This document shows, piece by piece, positions 7,703 through 16,895 of a stretch of DNA of 64,000 nt. The stretch is from Alphaproteobacteria bacterium UBA7314 (lineage in GTDB: Bacteria; Pseudomonadota; Alphaproteobacteria; MPNO01; UBA830): NCBI GenBank assembly GCA_002471575.1, contig DKQG01000058.1:118917-182916 (forward strand), read 5' to 3'. The notes beneath the pieces are model-generated. The model was not told the origin of the DNA, made no database searches, and saw nothing but the letters and a program-made list of their open reading frames with translations. Positions within the stretch are counted from its first letter, which is position 1. The number at the start of each line of letters is the position of its first letter. Position numbers and translations under genes: made by a program.

Positions 7703-9325
7703 ATGCCGAAAACTGACATCAAAAAATTCGACGATTTCGACTACATCATCGTTGGTGCGGGAACGGCGGGCTGCGTGCTGGCCAACCGGCTGAGTGCCGA
7801 CCCGAACGTAAACGTCCTGCTGCTCGAAGCCGGCGGCAAGGACAACTATTTCTGGATCAAGATCCCCGTCGGCTATCTGTATACGATGAACAATCCGCGC
7901 ACTGACTGGTGCTTCCAGACTGAGGCAGAGCCGGGTCTTAACGGGCGCACGCTTGCTTACCCGAGGGGCAAAACGTTGGGTGGCTGTTCCGCGATAAACG
8001 GAATGATCTATATGCGGGGTCAAGCGCGGGATTACGACCAGTGGCGCCAGATGGGCAATACCGGTTGGGGCTGGGAGGACGTTTTACCGGTATTCCGAGA
8101 GTCCGAAGACTTTGCAGGCGGTGAGAGCCAACTGCACGGCGTGGGCGGCGAATGGCGAGTGGAAGGCCAGCGATTGTCGTGGGAAGTGCTGGATGCATTC
8201 CGCGAAGCCTGTACCCAGGTGGGCATTCCCAAAAACGAAGATTTCAATGCAGGCACCAACGAAGGTGCGGGCTATTTCCAAGTCAACCAGAAGCGTGGCG
8301 TCCGGTGGAGTGCCGCTCACGCGTTTCTGCATCCAGTGAAAGACCGGGCCAACCTGACCGTGCTGACCCATGCGCAGGCAAAAAAGCTAACCATGGCCGA
8401 TGGTCGCGTGACCGGTGTCGATTTCTGGCTCGACGGGACGGATGCTCATGCCAGTGCTGCGCGGGAAGTCGTACTTGCCTCCGGCTCGGTCGGATCGCCA
8501 CAGATCCTCCAGCTGTCTGGCATCGGTCCCGGCGCATTGCTGCGTGACCATGGTATCGATGTAGCGCACGAATTACCCGGCGTCGGCGAGAACCTTCAAG
8601 ACCACCTACAGATCCGCGCGGTCTATAAAGTGCAGAATGCCAAGACTTTAAACGAACGGGCCAACAGCCTGATCGGCAGGGCGGGGATGGGGCTGGAATA
8701 TATTCTTTTCAAGCGCGGGCCGATGACCATGGCGCCCAGCCAGCTTGGTGTGTTCACGAAGTCCGACGATCATTTAGAAACGCCGAACCTTCAGTATCAT
8801 GTACAGCCCTTATCTCTCGATAAGTTCGGCGATCCGCTGCATCCGTTCCCCGCGATCACGGCATCGGTGTGTAACCTACGCCCCGACAGCCGCGGCCACA
8901 TCCGTATCACCAGCCCGGACCCAAGGGCCAAACCCTCGATCCGGCCCAATTATCTGACCGCGGAGACCGACCGCCAGATCGCCGCCAACGCCTTGAAGCT
9001 GACACGCAGGATCGTCGGCGCCCCGGCGATGGAAAAATATCAGCCCGAGGAATATCTGCCTGGCCCGCAGGTGGCGACCGATGAAGATCTCTCCCGCGCC
9101 GCCGGCGATATCGCGACCACTATTTTTCATCCGGTCGGGACCTGCAAGATGGGCTCGGACGATATGGCCGTGGTCGATGACCGCCTCAGCCTGCGGGGGC
9201 TTGGGGGCCTGCGTGTCGCCGATGCCTCCATTATGCCAACAATCACCTCCGGCAACACCAATTCGCCTACAATCATGATCGCGGAAAAGGCGGCGGCAAT
9301 GATAAAAGAGGATCGCGCCGCATGA
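7703..9325 (+). CDS. GMC-family FAD oxidoreductase (choline-dehydrogenase-like)
   Basis: 540 residues, full length for glucose-methanol-choline oxidoreductases. The dinucleotide fold GAGTAGCVLANRLS starts at residue 18, GMC signature 1 is in YPRGKTLGGCSAINGMIYMRG (near 90), signature 2 in ASGSVGSPQILQLSGIGP (near 265), and the C-terminal FHPVGTCKMG plus NTNSPTIMIAEKAA carry the catalytic His and Asn. It oxidises an alcohol with FAD; choline is only one option, and no betaine-aldehyde dehydrogenase is adjacent. The stop overlaps the P450 start (ATGA at 9322), so they are translationally coupled and may act on the same substrate. Confidence 0.9.
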   Translation: MPKTDIKKFDDFDYIIVGAGTAGCVLANRLSADPNVNVLLLEAGGKDNYFWIKIPVGYLYTMNNPRTDWCFQTEAEPGLNGRTLAYPRGKTLGGCSAINGMIYMRGQARDYDQWRQMGNTGWGWEDVLPVFRESEDFAGGESQLHGVGGEWRVEGQRLSWEVLDAFREACTQVGIPKNEDFNAGTNEGAGYFQVNQKRGVRWSAAHAFLHPVKDRANLTVLTHAQAKKLTMADGRVTGVDFWLDGTDAHASAAREVVLASGSVGSPQILQLSGIGPGALLRDHGIDVAHELPGVGENLQDHLQIRAVYKVQNAKTLNERANSLIGRAGMGLEYILFKRGPMTMAPSQLGVFTKSDDHLETPNLQYHVQPLSLDKFGDPLHPFPAITASVCNLRPDSRGHIRITSPDPRAKPSIRPNYLTAETDRQIAANALKLTRRIVGAPAMEKYQPEEYLPGPQVATDEDLSRAAGDIATTIFHPVGTCKMGSDDMAVVDDRLSLRGLGGLRVADASIMPTITSGNTNSPTIMIAEKAAAMIKEDRAA

Positions 9326-10572
9326 ACGACGATCTGTACCGGGGCATCGAGGACCTTGGCCCCGATTTAGCCGGAGCATTCGACGTCACTACACTGGACC
9401 GAGAATTCTACGAAAATCCGTATCCCGTATTCCACGCGCTGCGCCGCCATGTGCCGGTACACAAGATGACGTCTGGCGCCTGGTTCCTGACACGCCACGC
9501 GGATCTGGATATCGCTTATCACGACCCTGTTTTATTTGCATCGGACAAGACGGTCGATTTCAGAAAGACCATGGGCGAGACATCCCTTTACGAGCATCAC
9601 ACAACTAGCCTCGTTTTTAATGACCCGCCCGACCATACGCGGGTGCGCAAGCGCCTGGCGCCCGCGTTTACGCCCCGGGCCCTGCGGGCACTGGAGTCGC
9701 GGGTCGTCGAGGTGGTCGACGCGTCGCTGGACGCGGTCGCGGAGATGGCGTCGTTCGATCTGCTGCACGATTATTCAATGAAACTGCCAATCGAGCTGAT
9801 CGGCGACATGCTCGGCGTGCCGCAGGAAGACCGGCCCAAGCTGTCCCCCTGGGCGGTGGCGATCCTCAGCGGGCTGGAAGCCGATCTGACGCCGGAGCAA
9901 CGGGATGCCGCGGCCCGCTCTGTGGACGATTTTAAGGACTACCTGCGCTGGCTAATTTCGGAGCGGGAGAGAAATCCCCTGTCGGACGACACCGGTGAGG
10001 TTCTGTCGAAGCTTGTCGGGCCCGACGAGGACGGCGAGTCACTCACCGAACTGGAACTGTTGCACAACTGCATTTTTCTGCTGAACGCCGGTCACGAAAC
10101 GACGGCGAATACCGTGACCAATGGTATCGATGCGCTGCTGCGTTTTCCGGATCAACTGGAACGCCTGCGGGCCGATCCCGACCTGATCGTTCCCGCTATA
10201 GAAGAACTGCTGCGTTTCGAAAGTTCGGTCCAGCTTAACAACCGGAAACTAACCGCAGATGCCGAAATCGGCGGCGTGGCGATGAGGAAGGACGATTACA
10301 TCTGGCTTTGCATCGGCGCCGCCAACCGAGACCCGGAGCAATTTCCCGATCCAGATACGTTAGATATCGGGCGCGAGCGCAACCGGCATCTGGCCTTTGG
10401 ATCCGGCATTCACGCCTGCGCCGGCATGTCGCTTGGTCGAACGGAGGCGCGGATTGCTCTGCTGGGCTTTGTGCAGCGCTTCGCGGAAATAGAAACCTCC
10501 GGAATGGCGCTGCGCCATCCGCGCGCGCGGTTCCGCGGTTTTATCGACTATCCGGTGACAGTGACGGCGTGA
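9322..10572 (+). CDS. Cytochrome P450
   Basis: 416 residues of the soluble bacterial P450 type. The I-helix oxygen-activation motif is AGHETTANT (near 254), the K-helix ExxR is in EELLRFES, and the haem-ligand loop is FGSGIHACAGMSLGR with Cys366. It hydroxylates an organic substrate and needs ferredoxin and ferredoxin reductase, neither visible nearby. Overlap with the upstream GMC oxidoreductase gene suggests hydroxylation and alcohol oxidation of a common compound such as a terpene or aliphatic; this pairing is inferred from position only. Confidence 0.93.
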   Translation: MNDDLYRGIEDLGPDLAGAFDVTTLDREFYENPYPVFHALRRHVPVHKMTSGAWFLTRHADLDIAYHDPVLFASDKTVDFRKTMGETSLYEHHTTSLVFNDPPDHTRVRKRLAPAFTPRALRALESRVVEVVDASLDAVAEMASFDLLHDYSMKLPIELIGDMLGVPQEDRPKLSPWAVAILSGLEADLTPEQRDAAARSVDDFKDYLRWLISERERNPLSDDTGEVLSKLVGPDEDGESLTELELLHNCIFLLNAGHETTANTVTNGIDALLRFPDQLERLRADPDLIVPAIEELLRFESSVQLNNRKLTADAEIGGVAMRKDDYIWLCIGAANRDPEQFPDPDTLDIGRERNRHLAFGSGIHACAGMSLGRTEARIALLGFVQRFAEIETSGMALRHPRARFRGFIDYPVTVTA

Positions 10573-10636
10573 TTGACCCAAATCCCATAGGCCCTTAGGT
10601 TCCCGGCCTTCTGATATCCGCAAAAGGATCTGGCAG

Positions 10637-12223
10637 GTGGCCGATCTCAAAACACTCGGCGCGGAAGCCAAGGCATGGCCGTTCGCCGAAGCCCGGAGCA
10701 TTTTGAAGCGTACTGGCGGTAACACGCCTGACAAGGGCTACGTATTGTTCGAAACCGGTTACGGGCCGTCCGGCTTGCCGCATATCGGCACCTTTGGCGA
10801 GGTTGTGCGTACGACCATGGTGCGCCGCGCCTTTGAAGCCGTATCTGATATCCCGACAAAGCTGTTTGCTTTTTCTGACGATATGGACGGATTGCGTAAA
10901 GTGCCGGACAACGTGCCGCAGCAGGAGATGATGGGCGAACACCTTGGCAAACCGCTGACCAGCGTGCCCGATCCGTTCGGTACCCATGACAGTTTCGGTG
11001 CGCACAACAATGCCCGCCTGCAGGCGTTTCTCGACGCATTCGGGTTCGACTACGAATTCAAAAGCGCGACCGAGTGCTACACATCGGGCAGGTTCGATGA
11101 AACACTTTTACAGATCTTGGAGCTCTACGACGCGATCACCGGTGTCATCAAGCCGACACTCGGCGAGGAACGGCGAGCAACCTACAGCCCGTTTCTGCCA
11201 GTATGTCCGAAAACCGGGCGTGTCCTGTTGGCGAAGATCGTCGAAACGAAGGCTGATGCAGGTACCGTAGTCTACGAGGACGAGGACGGATCGCTCGTCG
11301 AAACGCCGGTTACCGGCGGGCACTGCAAACTCCAGTGGAAGGCCGATTGGGCCATGCGTTGGACCGCTTTGTCGGTCGATTACGAGATGTCTGGCAAAGA
11401 TTTGATAGATTCGGTGCGTTTGTCGGGCCGGATTTGTCATATTTTGGGTGGAAAACCGCCGGAGGGCTTCACATACGAGCTTTTTCTCGACGAAAACGGC
11501 GAAAAAATCTCCAAATCGCGTGGAAACGGTCTGTCTGTCGAGGAATGGCTGGAATACGCAACGCCGGAGAGCCTCGCGTTGTACATGTACAATTCGCCGA
11601 AAAAGGCAAAGCGGCTTTATTTCGATGCCATTCCGCGCCACGTCGACGATTACTTGACGCATCTGGAAAAGTACCACAACCAAGACGACGGCGCGCAACT
11701 CGAAAACCCCGCCTGGCACATTCACAACGGCGCGCCGCCCCAACCGGAAGGTCACGTTACTTTTGGCTTGCTGCTCAACCTCGTCAGCGTCTGCAATTCT
11801 GAAGACCCGGCCGTGATTTGGGGTTTCATAACCCGTTACGCGCTGGATGCGAAGCCGGAAACGGCACCCATCCTTGACCAACTGGTTACCTATGCCATCG
11901 CGTATTATCGTGATTTCGTTAAGCCGAACAAGAGCTATCGGACGCCGACCGACATGGAACGCGCAGCGCTGGAAGATCTGGTCGCCGCGTTGGGCGGGCT
12001 GCCGGCGGATGCGGATGCCGAAACCATCCAGACGAAGGTATACGAGGTCGGCAAACGTCACGATTTTGAAAACCTGCGCGACTGGTTCAAAGCGCTATAT
12101 GAAGTGCTGTTGGGGCAAAGCCAGGGTCCGCGCTTTGGCTCGTTTGTCGCCTTGTATGGCAAGGAAGAGAGCGTCGGCCTGATAAGCCGCGTACTCGCCG
12201 GTAAGAGCGCCGCAGCAGAATAA
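10637..12223 (+). CDS. lysK: Lysyl-tRNA synthetase, class I
   Basis: 528 residues. The Rossmann catalytic domain has the HIGH-type motif GLPHIGTFGE (HIGT at 49-52) and KISKS near residue 290 (NGEKISKSRGNG). The DDMDG segment and overall length match class I LysRS, the archaeal-type enzyme that replaces class II LysRS in most alphaproteobacteria. It charges tRNA-Lys in the cytosol. The start is a GTG at 10637 with AAGGATCTGGCAG upstream. The gene stands alone between the P450 and a stretch with no clear gene. Confidence 0.96.
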   Translation: MADLKTLGAEAKAWPFAEARSILKRTGGNTPDKGYVLFETGYGPSGLPHIGTFGEVVRTTMVRRAFEAVSDIPTKLFAFSDDMDGLRKVPDNVPQQEMMGEHLGKPLTSVPDPFGTHDSFGAHNNARLQAFLDAFGFDYEFKSATECYTSGRFDETLLQILELYDAITGVIKPTLGEERRATYSPFLPVCPKTGRVLLAKIVETKADAGTVVYEDEDGSLVETPVTGGHCKLQWKADWAMRWTALSVDYEMSGKDLIDSVRLSGRICHILGGKPPEGFTYELFLDENGEKISKSRGNGLSVEEWLEYATPESLALYMYNSPKKAKRLYFDAIPRHVDDYLTHLEKYHNQDDGAQLENPAWHIHNGAPPQPEGHVTFGLLLNLVSVCNSEDPAVIWGFITRYALDAKPETAPILDQLVTYAIAYYRDFVKPNKSYRTPTDMERAALEDLVAALGGLPADADAETIQTKVYEVGKRHDFENLRDWFKALYEVLLGQSQGPRFGSFVALYGKEESVGLISRVLAGKSAAAE

Positions 12224-12727
12224 TTCTCGGGCTCTTTTCCAGCGCGCCCATCCCGGCATGAGTATCGTCTATCGCAACCGGGATATCGACCGGACAGTGC
12301 GGTATCACTGTGACCGGTAAATTTTGAAGATGTGCTTGGCAAGGGCGCAGACTCTTTTAACGGCGCTGCATCGCTGTGATATTCCAGCACCATAAAAGCT
12401 GACCTACGCCAAACATCTGTCCTTATCATGGACAGCAGGTAGCATCGATCACCAACGATGGCTGATCGAGTTCGTAAAGGCGCTGTGCGGCGAGGCAACG
12501 CGGCGTTACGAAAAAATCACGCTTCGGAAAAGATCATCTATGTCCTGCCATCCGAGCCGATCGTGCCTGAAGCCAGACGGTAGGAACCGCCCCAGGCCAT
12601 GCCGATTGCTTGCAAGCGCGACGATCCCTTTAAAAGCTATCGGAAATTCCACCGATCGGAAAAACGGAGCTTTGCAAAATGGACGAAGCGTCCGTTGCCA
12701 GATTTTATGGCGGAAGGTTAAGAGCGT
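12224..12727. other. 504-bp stretch with no convincing gene
   Basis: All six frames are broken by stops or give compositions unlike a real protein. There is no tRNA-like fold and no strong terminator. A short ORF MSIVYRNRDIDRTVRYHCDR (12258-12320) is not recognisable. One 24-nt piece (12261-12284) closely resembles a piece at 22411-22434, described under findings. Confidence 0.5.
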
Positions 12728-13555
12728 TCAGTTTTTCCAGCCGATCCCGAGGCGGGTCGAATTCGGCATGTACACCCTGTCGTTTTCGAGATAGGGCGCG
12801 AAAGCGGCGCGTAGTGTTTCCATCAGTTTTTCCCGTTCGCCGCCGGGCAGTCTTTCGACCGTATCCGAATAGCCGCGTATCAGGGCGCGGTTGATGTAAT
12901 CATTGAGATCGTCGACCGGGCGCTTGTAACGGATTTTGCGTTCCTCCACGCGTTCGAGACCTGCGGTTTCCAGAATGGCGGTAAGCAGACCGGGCACGCC
13001 CAGGCTGTGTCTATGCGGCACCGGTCCCTCTTCTTCGCCAAGAGCCCTCGCGATGGCGCGGCGGATGACAAAGAAGGGTGGATTTTCATCGTAAGGGCCC
13101 CACACCATATACCCTACCCGTCCGCCCGGCTTGAGGACACGCCGAACTTCCCCGGCGGCGGCGACCTTGTCTTCCGGGAACATCAGGCCGAAACGGCAGG
13201 TCACGCAGTCGAAGGCTTTATCTAAGAAGGGAAGTGCCTCCATCTCTGCCGCCGCGAACCGGATGGTCGAAAGTCCAACATTCTCCGACCGGCTGCGCGC
13301 GGTGCTCAGCATTTCCGGTGTAAGATCGCACGCGGTCACCGACCCCGCACCTTTTAGCGAGAGACCGATGCTGATCGCGGGGTCGCCCGTGCCGGAACCT
13401 AGGTCCAGGACATGCTCGCCAGGTTTTATCTGCAGGTGCTCTATCAGCAGCTGGTTGAGGGTATCGTCGGTGGAATGGCCCCTCGCGGCCGTCGCCGCCC
13501 AGGCCGTGCTGCGGCCTTTCCAGTGATCGCGCCCAACTTGTTTCTGGTCTTTCAT
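12728..13555 (-). CDS. Class I SAM-dependent methyltransferase (UbiE/COQ5-like)
   Basis: 275 residues with the SAM-binding motif I VLDLGSGTGDPAISIG (residues 49-64), acidic residue after beta-2 (CDLTPEML), AAAEMEALPF for motif II and GGRVGYMVWGP for post-motif III. This is the methyltransferase 11 class close to UbiE/MenG and small-molecule methyltransferases. The substrate is unknown. Its ATG overlaps the last base of the ilvE-like stop (TGATG), so it is the third gene of a sufE / aminotransferase / methyltransferase operon. Confidence 0.85.
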   Translation of the reverse strand: MKDQKQVGRDHWKGRSTAWAATAARGHSTDDTLNQLLIEHLQIKPGEHVLDLGSGTGDPAISIGLSLKGAGSVTACDLTPEMLSTARSRSENVGLSTIRFAAAEMEALPFLDKAFDCVTCRFGLMFPEDKVAAAGEVRRVLKPGGRVGYMVWGPYDENPPFFVIRRAIARALGEEEGPVPHRHSLGVPGLLTAILETAGLERVEERKIRYKRPVDDLNDYINRALIRGYSDTVERLPGGEREKLMETLRAAFAPYLENDRVYMPNSTRLGIGWKN

Positions 13556-14412
13556 CAGGTTTTTTTGCCGCCTTCGCGTTTAGCGAAATCGAAGTAGAGT
13601 TCCCGCGCCCGGGTTGCGACGGGGCCGATCTGGTAGGCGGCATCTCCGACTTTTACCACCGGCTGGATCTTTGAGTAATTGCCAGTCAGAAAAACCTCGT
13701 CGGCGTTATAGACATCGTCGAGCGTGAGAGTCATTTCCCGGATCTCGTGGCCATCTTCCGCCAGAAGTTCCATTATCCGCCGCCGGGTCAGGCCAGACAG
13801 GAACGAACCATTCGGCGCAGGCGTCTGCACAACCGAGTTGCGCACGATAAACAGGTTGTTGGTGGCGAATTCAGCCACATTCCCATTGGCGTCGAGCACC
13901 ACGGCGGTGCCGTAACCTTTTGCTCGGGCCTCGGCGAGTGCACGCCCGACATTGGGATACAGGCAGGACGCCTTCGCGTTCGTGGGTGCTGCTTCCGGCG
14001 TTGGACGGCGGTAGGACGAGACCATGGTTTTTACGCCGCCCCAGGCCGGCATCGGAGCTTCGAACACCGTCAGGATGAACTGTGTCGAGTCCGTGTCCGG
14101 GGCGACAAACCCGTCTTCGAAGTACATCATCGGGCGGATGTACAGTTCGTCGACCTCGGAAAATTTTTCGATGCCTTCCCACGCCAGTGCGATCATTTCA
14201 TCCGTCGAGATCGGAGATGACATATGAAAGGCCTTTCCGGACTCGATTAGCCGCGCGCAGTGGCGGTCCAGATCCGGCGCCAGCTGCTGGAACGCTCTAG
14301 CGCCGTCGAACACTGACGATGCCATCCACCATGCGTGGCTCATTGGGCCCAGCATGGGCTGGTTTCCTTCAACCCAGATGCCGTCTTTCCAGGTGAAGGA
14401 TCTGCGCTCCAT
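13555..14412 (-). CDS. ilvE: Branched-chain-type class IV aminotransferase
   Basis: 285 residues of fold-type IV PLP enzymes. It shows the N-terminal SSVFDGARAF (residues 32-41), YIRPMMYF near 91, PLP-lysine K147 in TNAKASCLYPN, and VVLDANGNVAEFATNNLFIV, the aminotransferase class IV signature. The family covers branched-chain aminotransferase, D-amino-acid aminotransferase and aminodeoxychorismate lyase; the YIRP segment and length favour an IlvE-type enzyme. It overlaps both neighbours by one base, in one operon with sufE upstream. Confidence 0.8.
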   Translation of the reverse strand: MERRSFTWKDGIWVEGNQPMLGPMSHAWWMASSVFDGARAFQQLAPDLDRHCARLIESGKAFHMSSPISTDEMIALAWEGIEKFSEVDELYIRPMMYFEDGFVAPDTDSTQFILTVFEAPMPAWGGVKTMVSSYRRPTPEAAPTNAKASCLYPNVGRALAEARAKGYGTAVVLDANGNVAEFATNNLFIVRNSVVQTPAPNGSFLSGLTRRRIMELLAEDGHEIREMTLTLDDVYNADEVFLTGNYSKIQPVVKVGDAAYQIGPVATRARELYFDFAKREGGKKT

Positions 14413-14876
14413 CAGGCGAGTGTCTCCGGCTCGATCGTGTCCGCGGACAGTTCGTCTCGGAACGCCTTTGCGTAGGCATGAATGCGCGTGACCATGGCGT
14501 GGAGTCCGTTGGCTCGGCTGCCGCTGAGGTGCGAGCCGAGTTCAAGCGCCTCGAAGAACTCCGGCGGCGTGCTGATGATTTCGTCCGGTGTGCGGTTGGA
14601 ATACACACGCAACAGAAGCGCAATAAGCCCCCGTACGATCATCGCATCGGAGTCAGCGTCGAACTGTATTCGACCGTTTTCCCGGCGAGCGTAGAACCAC
14701 ACCTGCGACTGGCAGCCCGGTACCTTGTGGGCGTCGTCTTTTCTGTCGTCGGGCAAACCTTCCAGCGCCTTACCCATCTCGATGATGTATTCGTAGCGCT
14801 GCATCCAGTCATCGAAGAAGGCAAATTCGTCGATGATTTCCTGGGTTGTGCTGTCGATTTTGGAAAGTTCTGTCAT
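14412..14876 (-). CDS. sufE: SufE-family Fe-S cluster assembly sulfur acceptor
   Basis: 154 residues from the ATG at 14876, which begins just before the family's conserved IIDEFAFFDDWMQRYEYIIE. The frame is open 30 codons further upstream, but those residues are unlike SufE and overlap pyrD. The active cysteine is in VPGCQSQVWF (near residue 51), followed by the conserved aspartate-rich and LLLRVYSNRTP region. SufE accepts persulfide from SufS and passes it to the scaffold. It heads a three-gene minus-strand operon and is divergent from pyrD. Confidence 0.92.
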   Translation of the reverse strand: MTELSKIDSTTQEIIDEFAFFDDWMQRYEYIIEMGKALEGLPDDRKDDAHKVPGCQSQVWFYARRENGRIQFDADSDAMIVRGLIALLLRVYSNRTPDEIISTPPEFFEALELGSHLSGSRANGLHAMVTRIHAYAKAFRDELSADTIEPETLA

Positions 14877-14977
14877 GGGATCGATATAGTCGGGTTTCCA
14901 TGCCCGATCAATGTGTCCCGATTTCCAGCCGGCCACGATTCGCGATATTTTGTATTGCCTATCCACGGAGCACTAAA

Positions 14978-16051
14978 TTGCCAGATATCCATTCTCTCTT
15001 GATGCCCGCACTTCGTCTGTTGCCGTCTGAAGCTGCCCACAACGTTACGATCCGTGCGCTGGCGATGGGGCTCGGACCGACCGACAAGGTTTCGGACGAT
15101 CCTGTGCTGGCAACCGAGGTCTGGGGATTGAAGTTCCGCAATCCAGTCGGGTTGTCGGCGGGCTTCGACAAAGGTGCCCGGGTCCCCGACGCCATGATGC
15201 GGGCAGGTTTCGGGTTTGCCGAAGCAGGCACGGTGACCCCCCTGCCGCAACCGGGTAATCCGAAACCGCGCATGTTCCGCCTGTCCAAGGATAACGCCGC
15301 GATCAACCGGCTTGGATTTAACGGCCAGGGGCTGGGACCGTATGTGAAGCGGATTTCCCAGCGTGGTCCGGGACTGGGCCCGTTCGGTGCCAATATCGGC
15401 AAGAACAAGGTGACGGAAGATGGCGCTGCTGACTACGAGATCGGTATCGAGGCGGTCGCGGCTTATGCCGACTATCTAGTGTGCAACATCTCGTCGCCGA
15501 ATACCCCCGGTCTACGGGCGATGCAGGGGCGCGCCATCATGTCAGATATGATTGAAAGGTCGCTTCGGGCACGGGCGCGCGCTGTACCTGAAGAAGACAA
15601 ACGTCCCCCGATGATCATCAAGATTGCGCCCGATCTAGACGAAGCCGAGCGTGCCGATATCGCCGCCGTCATCATCGAGACAGGCGTCGACGGCATGATA
15701 GTGGCGAACACTACCGTGCTGCGCCCTTCCCAAATGACCGATCCACAGACAAACGAGGCCGGGGGACTTAGCGGCGCCCCATTGTTTCCCATTGCGCTGG
15801 AAATCGTCGGCGAAATGTACAAGCGGACCGAGGGAAGGGTGCCGATCATCGGCTGTGGGGGGGTTGCCAGCGGCGAAGACGCCTACAGAATGATCCGGGC
15901 GGGCGCGTCGCTGGTGCAGCTCTACACTGCACTGGCGTTCCATGGGCCAGCGTTGGTTCCGCGAATGAAACGCGAGCTTGCCGATTTACTGAAACAAGAC
16001 GGTTTTGCCACAGTTGTGGACGCAGTCGGTGCCGATAATCGCGGCGGCTGA
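14978..16051 (+). CDS. pyrD: Dihydroorotate dehydrogenase (quinone), class 2
   Basis: 357 residues from a TTG at 14978, chosen because GGAG lies 7 bases upstream and the length fits class 2 enzymes; an ATG at 15002 is the alternative. Motifs are NPVGLSAGFDKGA (FMN phosphate loop), NRLGFNGQG, GANIGKNK, VCNISSPNTPGLR (with the serine base of class 2 enzymes), KIAPDLDEAE and GCGGVASGEDAYRMIRAGASLVQLYTA. It oxidises dihydroorotate to orotate at the inner membrane with ubiquinone, the fourth step of pyrimidine synthesis. The N-terminal amphipathic extension (LLMPALRLLPSEAAH) is the membrane-docking domain. Confidence 0.95.
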   Translation: MPDIHSLLMPALRLLPSEAAHNVTIRALAMGLGPTDKVSDDPVLATEVWGLKFRNPVGLSAGFDKGARVPDAMMRAGFGFAEAGTVTPLPQPGNPKPRMFRLSKDNAAINRLGFNGQGLGPYVKRISQRGPGLGPFGANIGKNKVTEDGAADYEIGIEAVAAYADYLVCNISSPNTPGLRAMQGRAIMSDMIERSLRARARAVPEEDKRPPMIIKIAPDLDEAERADIAAVIIETGVDGMIVANTTVLRPSQMTDPQTNEAGGLSGAPLFPIALEIVGEMYKRTEGRVPIIGCGGVASGEDAYRMIRAGASLVQLYTALAFHGPALVPRMKRELADLLKQDGFATVVDAVGADNRGG

Positions 16052-16289
16052 CCTAATACCTTGGCAATCAGTTCTTGACTCAAAATCAACCGGTAAAACG
16101 TCACATTAGCCCTACACGCAACTTCAAGCGGCAGGCATATCTTTTCTTTGTCACATCCTGATTGCGCTCGGCTACTCGATCGTCGCCGCCGTAATCGCTC
16201 TCGTCCTCCTCGATATCCACGTCGATTTGAGAAAGAGGTACCTGTTCGGCGAGCCGACGACCTTGACGGTGGGCCGATGGTTCCCGCGT

Positions 16290-16895
16290 CTATTTTTTCA
16301 TGTAATAGCGGATCAGCGCCATGGCCTCGTCGGAATCCCACTCTGCAAGTCCGGCCAGACGGCCCAGTTCCCTGCCGTCGCGGCTGATCAGCAGGGTCGT
16401 CGGTAGGCCGCGGGCCTTGGTCGCGAACATCATTTTCGAATTAACGTCGTGAAAAAACGGCAGGGTCTGAAGGTTAAGTTTGTCGCGGAACGGGCCGATT
16501 TTTTCCCAGCCCTTGCGGTCCTCCGACAGCGCAATCACAACGAAATCCGGCCCTTTGAGCTTCTCGTGAAGACGCAGCAAAGACGGCATTTCGCGCACGC
16601 AGGGACCGCACCAGGTCGCCCAGAGATTGACCAGCACAATGCGTCCGCGGAAATTTTTAAGCGTCAGTTGGGTACCTTTGGCATCGGTAAAGACTGTTTC
16701 CGGCGCCGGAACGGGTTTGGCCGCAGGCTCAAATTTTTCCATCCAGCCGCTTCTCGGCGGGCCCGGATCGCCGTTATCCTTTGCGTATGTGCTTGAATCC
16801 GCGCCAATAATGGCCATTATCGCGACGCTAGCAGCTATACCGACACTGCCTGCGCCGTTTTTTTTAACTCCGGACCTGAAACCGAAACGAACCAT
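16290..16895 (-). CDS. tlpA: TlpA-type membrane-anchored thiol:disulfide oxidoreductase
   Basis: 201 residues starting at ATG 16895. An N-terminal hydrophobic anchor (17-38) is followed by a linker and a thioredoxin fold with the redox motif WATWCGPC (Cys96, Cys99), cis-proline in LPTTLLI, and RDGRELGRLAG. Such periplasm-facing proteins keep apocytochrome c or other thiols reduced, or act in cytochrome oxidase maturation. The start codon overlaps the argH start codon on the other strand in a shared CATG. The tlpA/argH divergent pairing recurs in alphaproteobacteria. Confidence 0.88.
   Translation of the reverse strand: MVRFGFRSGVKKNGAGSVGIAASVAIMAIIGADSSTYAKDNGDPGPPRSGWMEKFEPAAKPVPAPETVFTDAKGTQLTLKNFRGRIVLVNLWATWCGPCVREMPSLLRLHEKLKGPDFVVIALSEDRKGWEKIGPFRDKLNLQTLPFFHDVNSKMMFATKARGLPTTLLISRDGRELGRLAGLAEWDSDEAMALIRYYMKK

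Noticed and set aside
11108..12061. 317-codon minus-strand open frame opposite lysK
   Set aside because: Antisense shadow; composition is Arg/Val-rich with no domain, while the plus strand encodes a full LysK.
14877..14966. N-terminal extension of sufE to 184 residues
   Set aside because: The additional 30 residues are unlike SufE and run toward the pyrD ribosome site; ATG 14876 fits the family.
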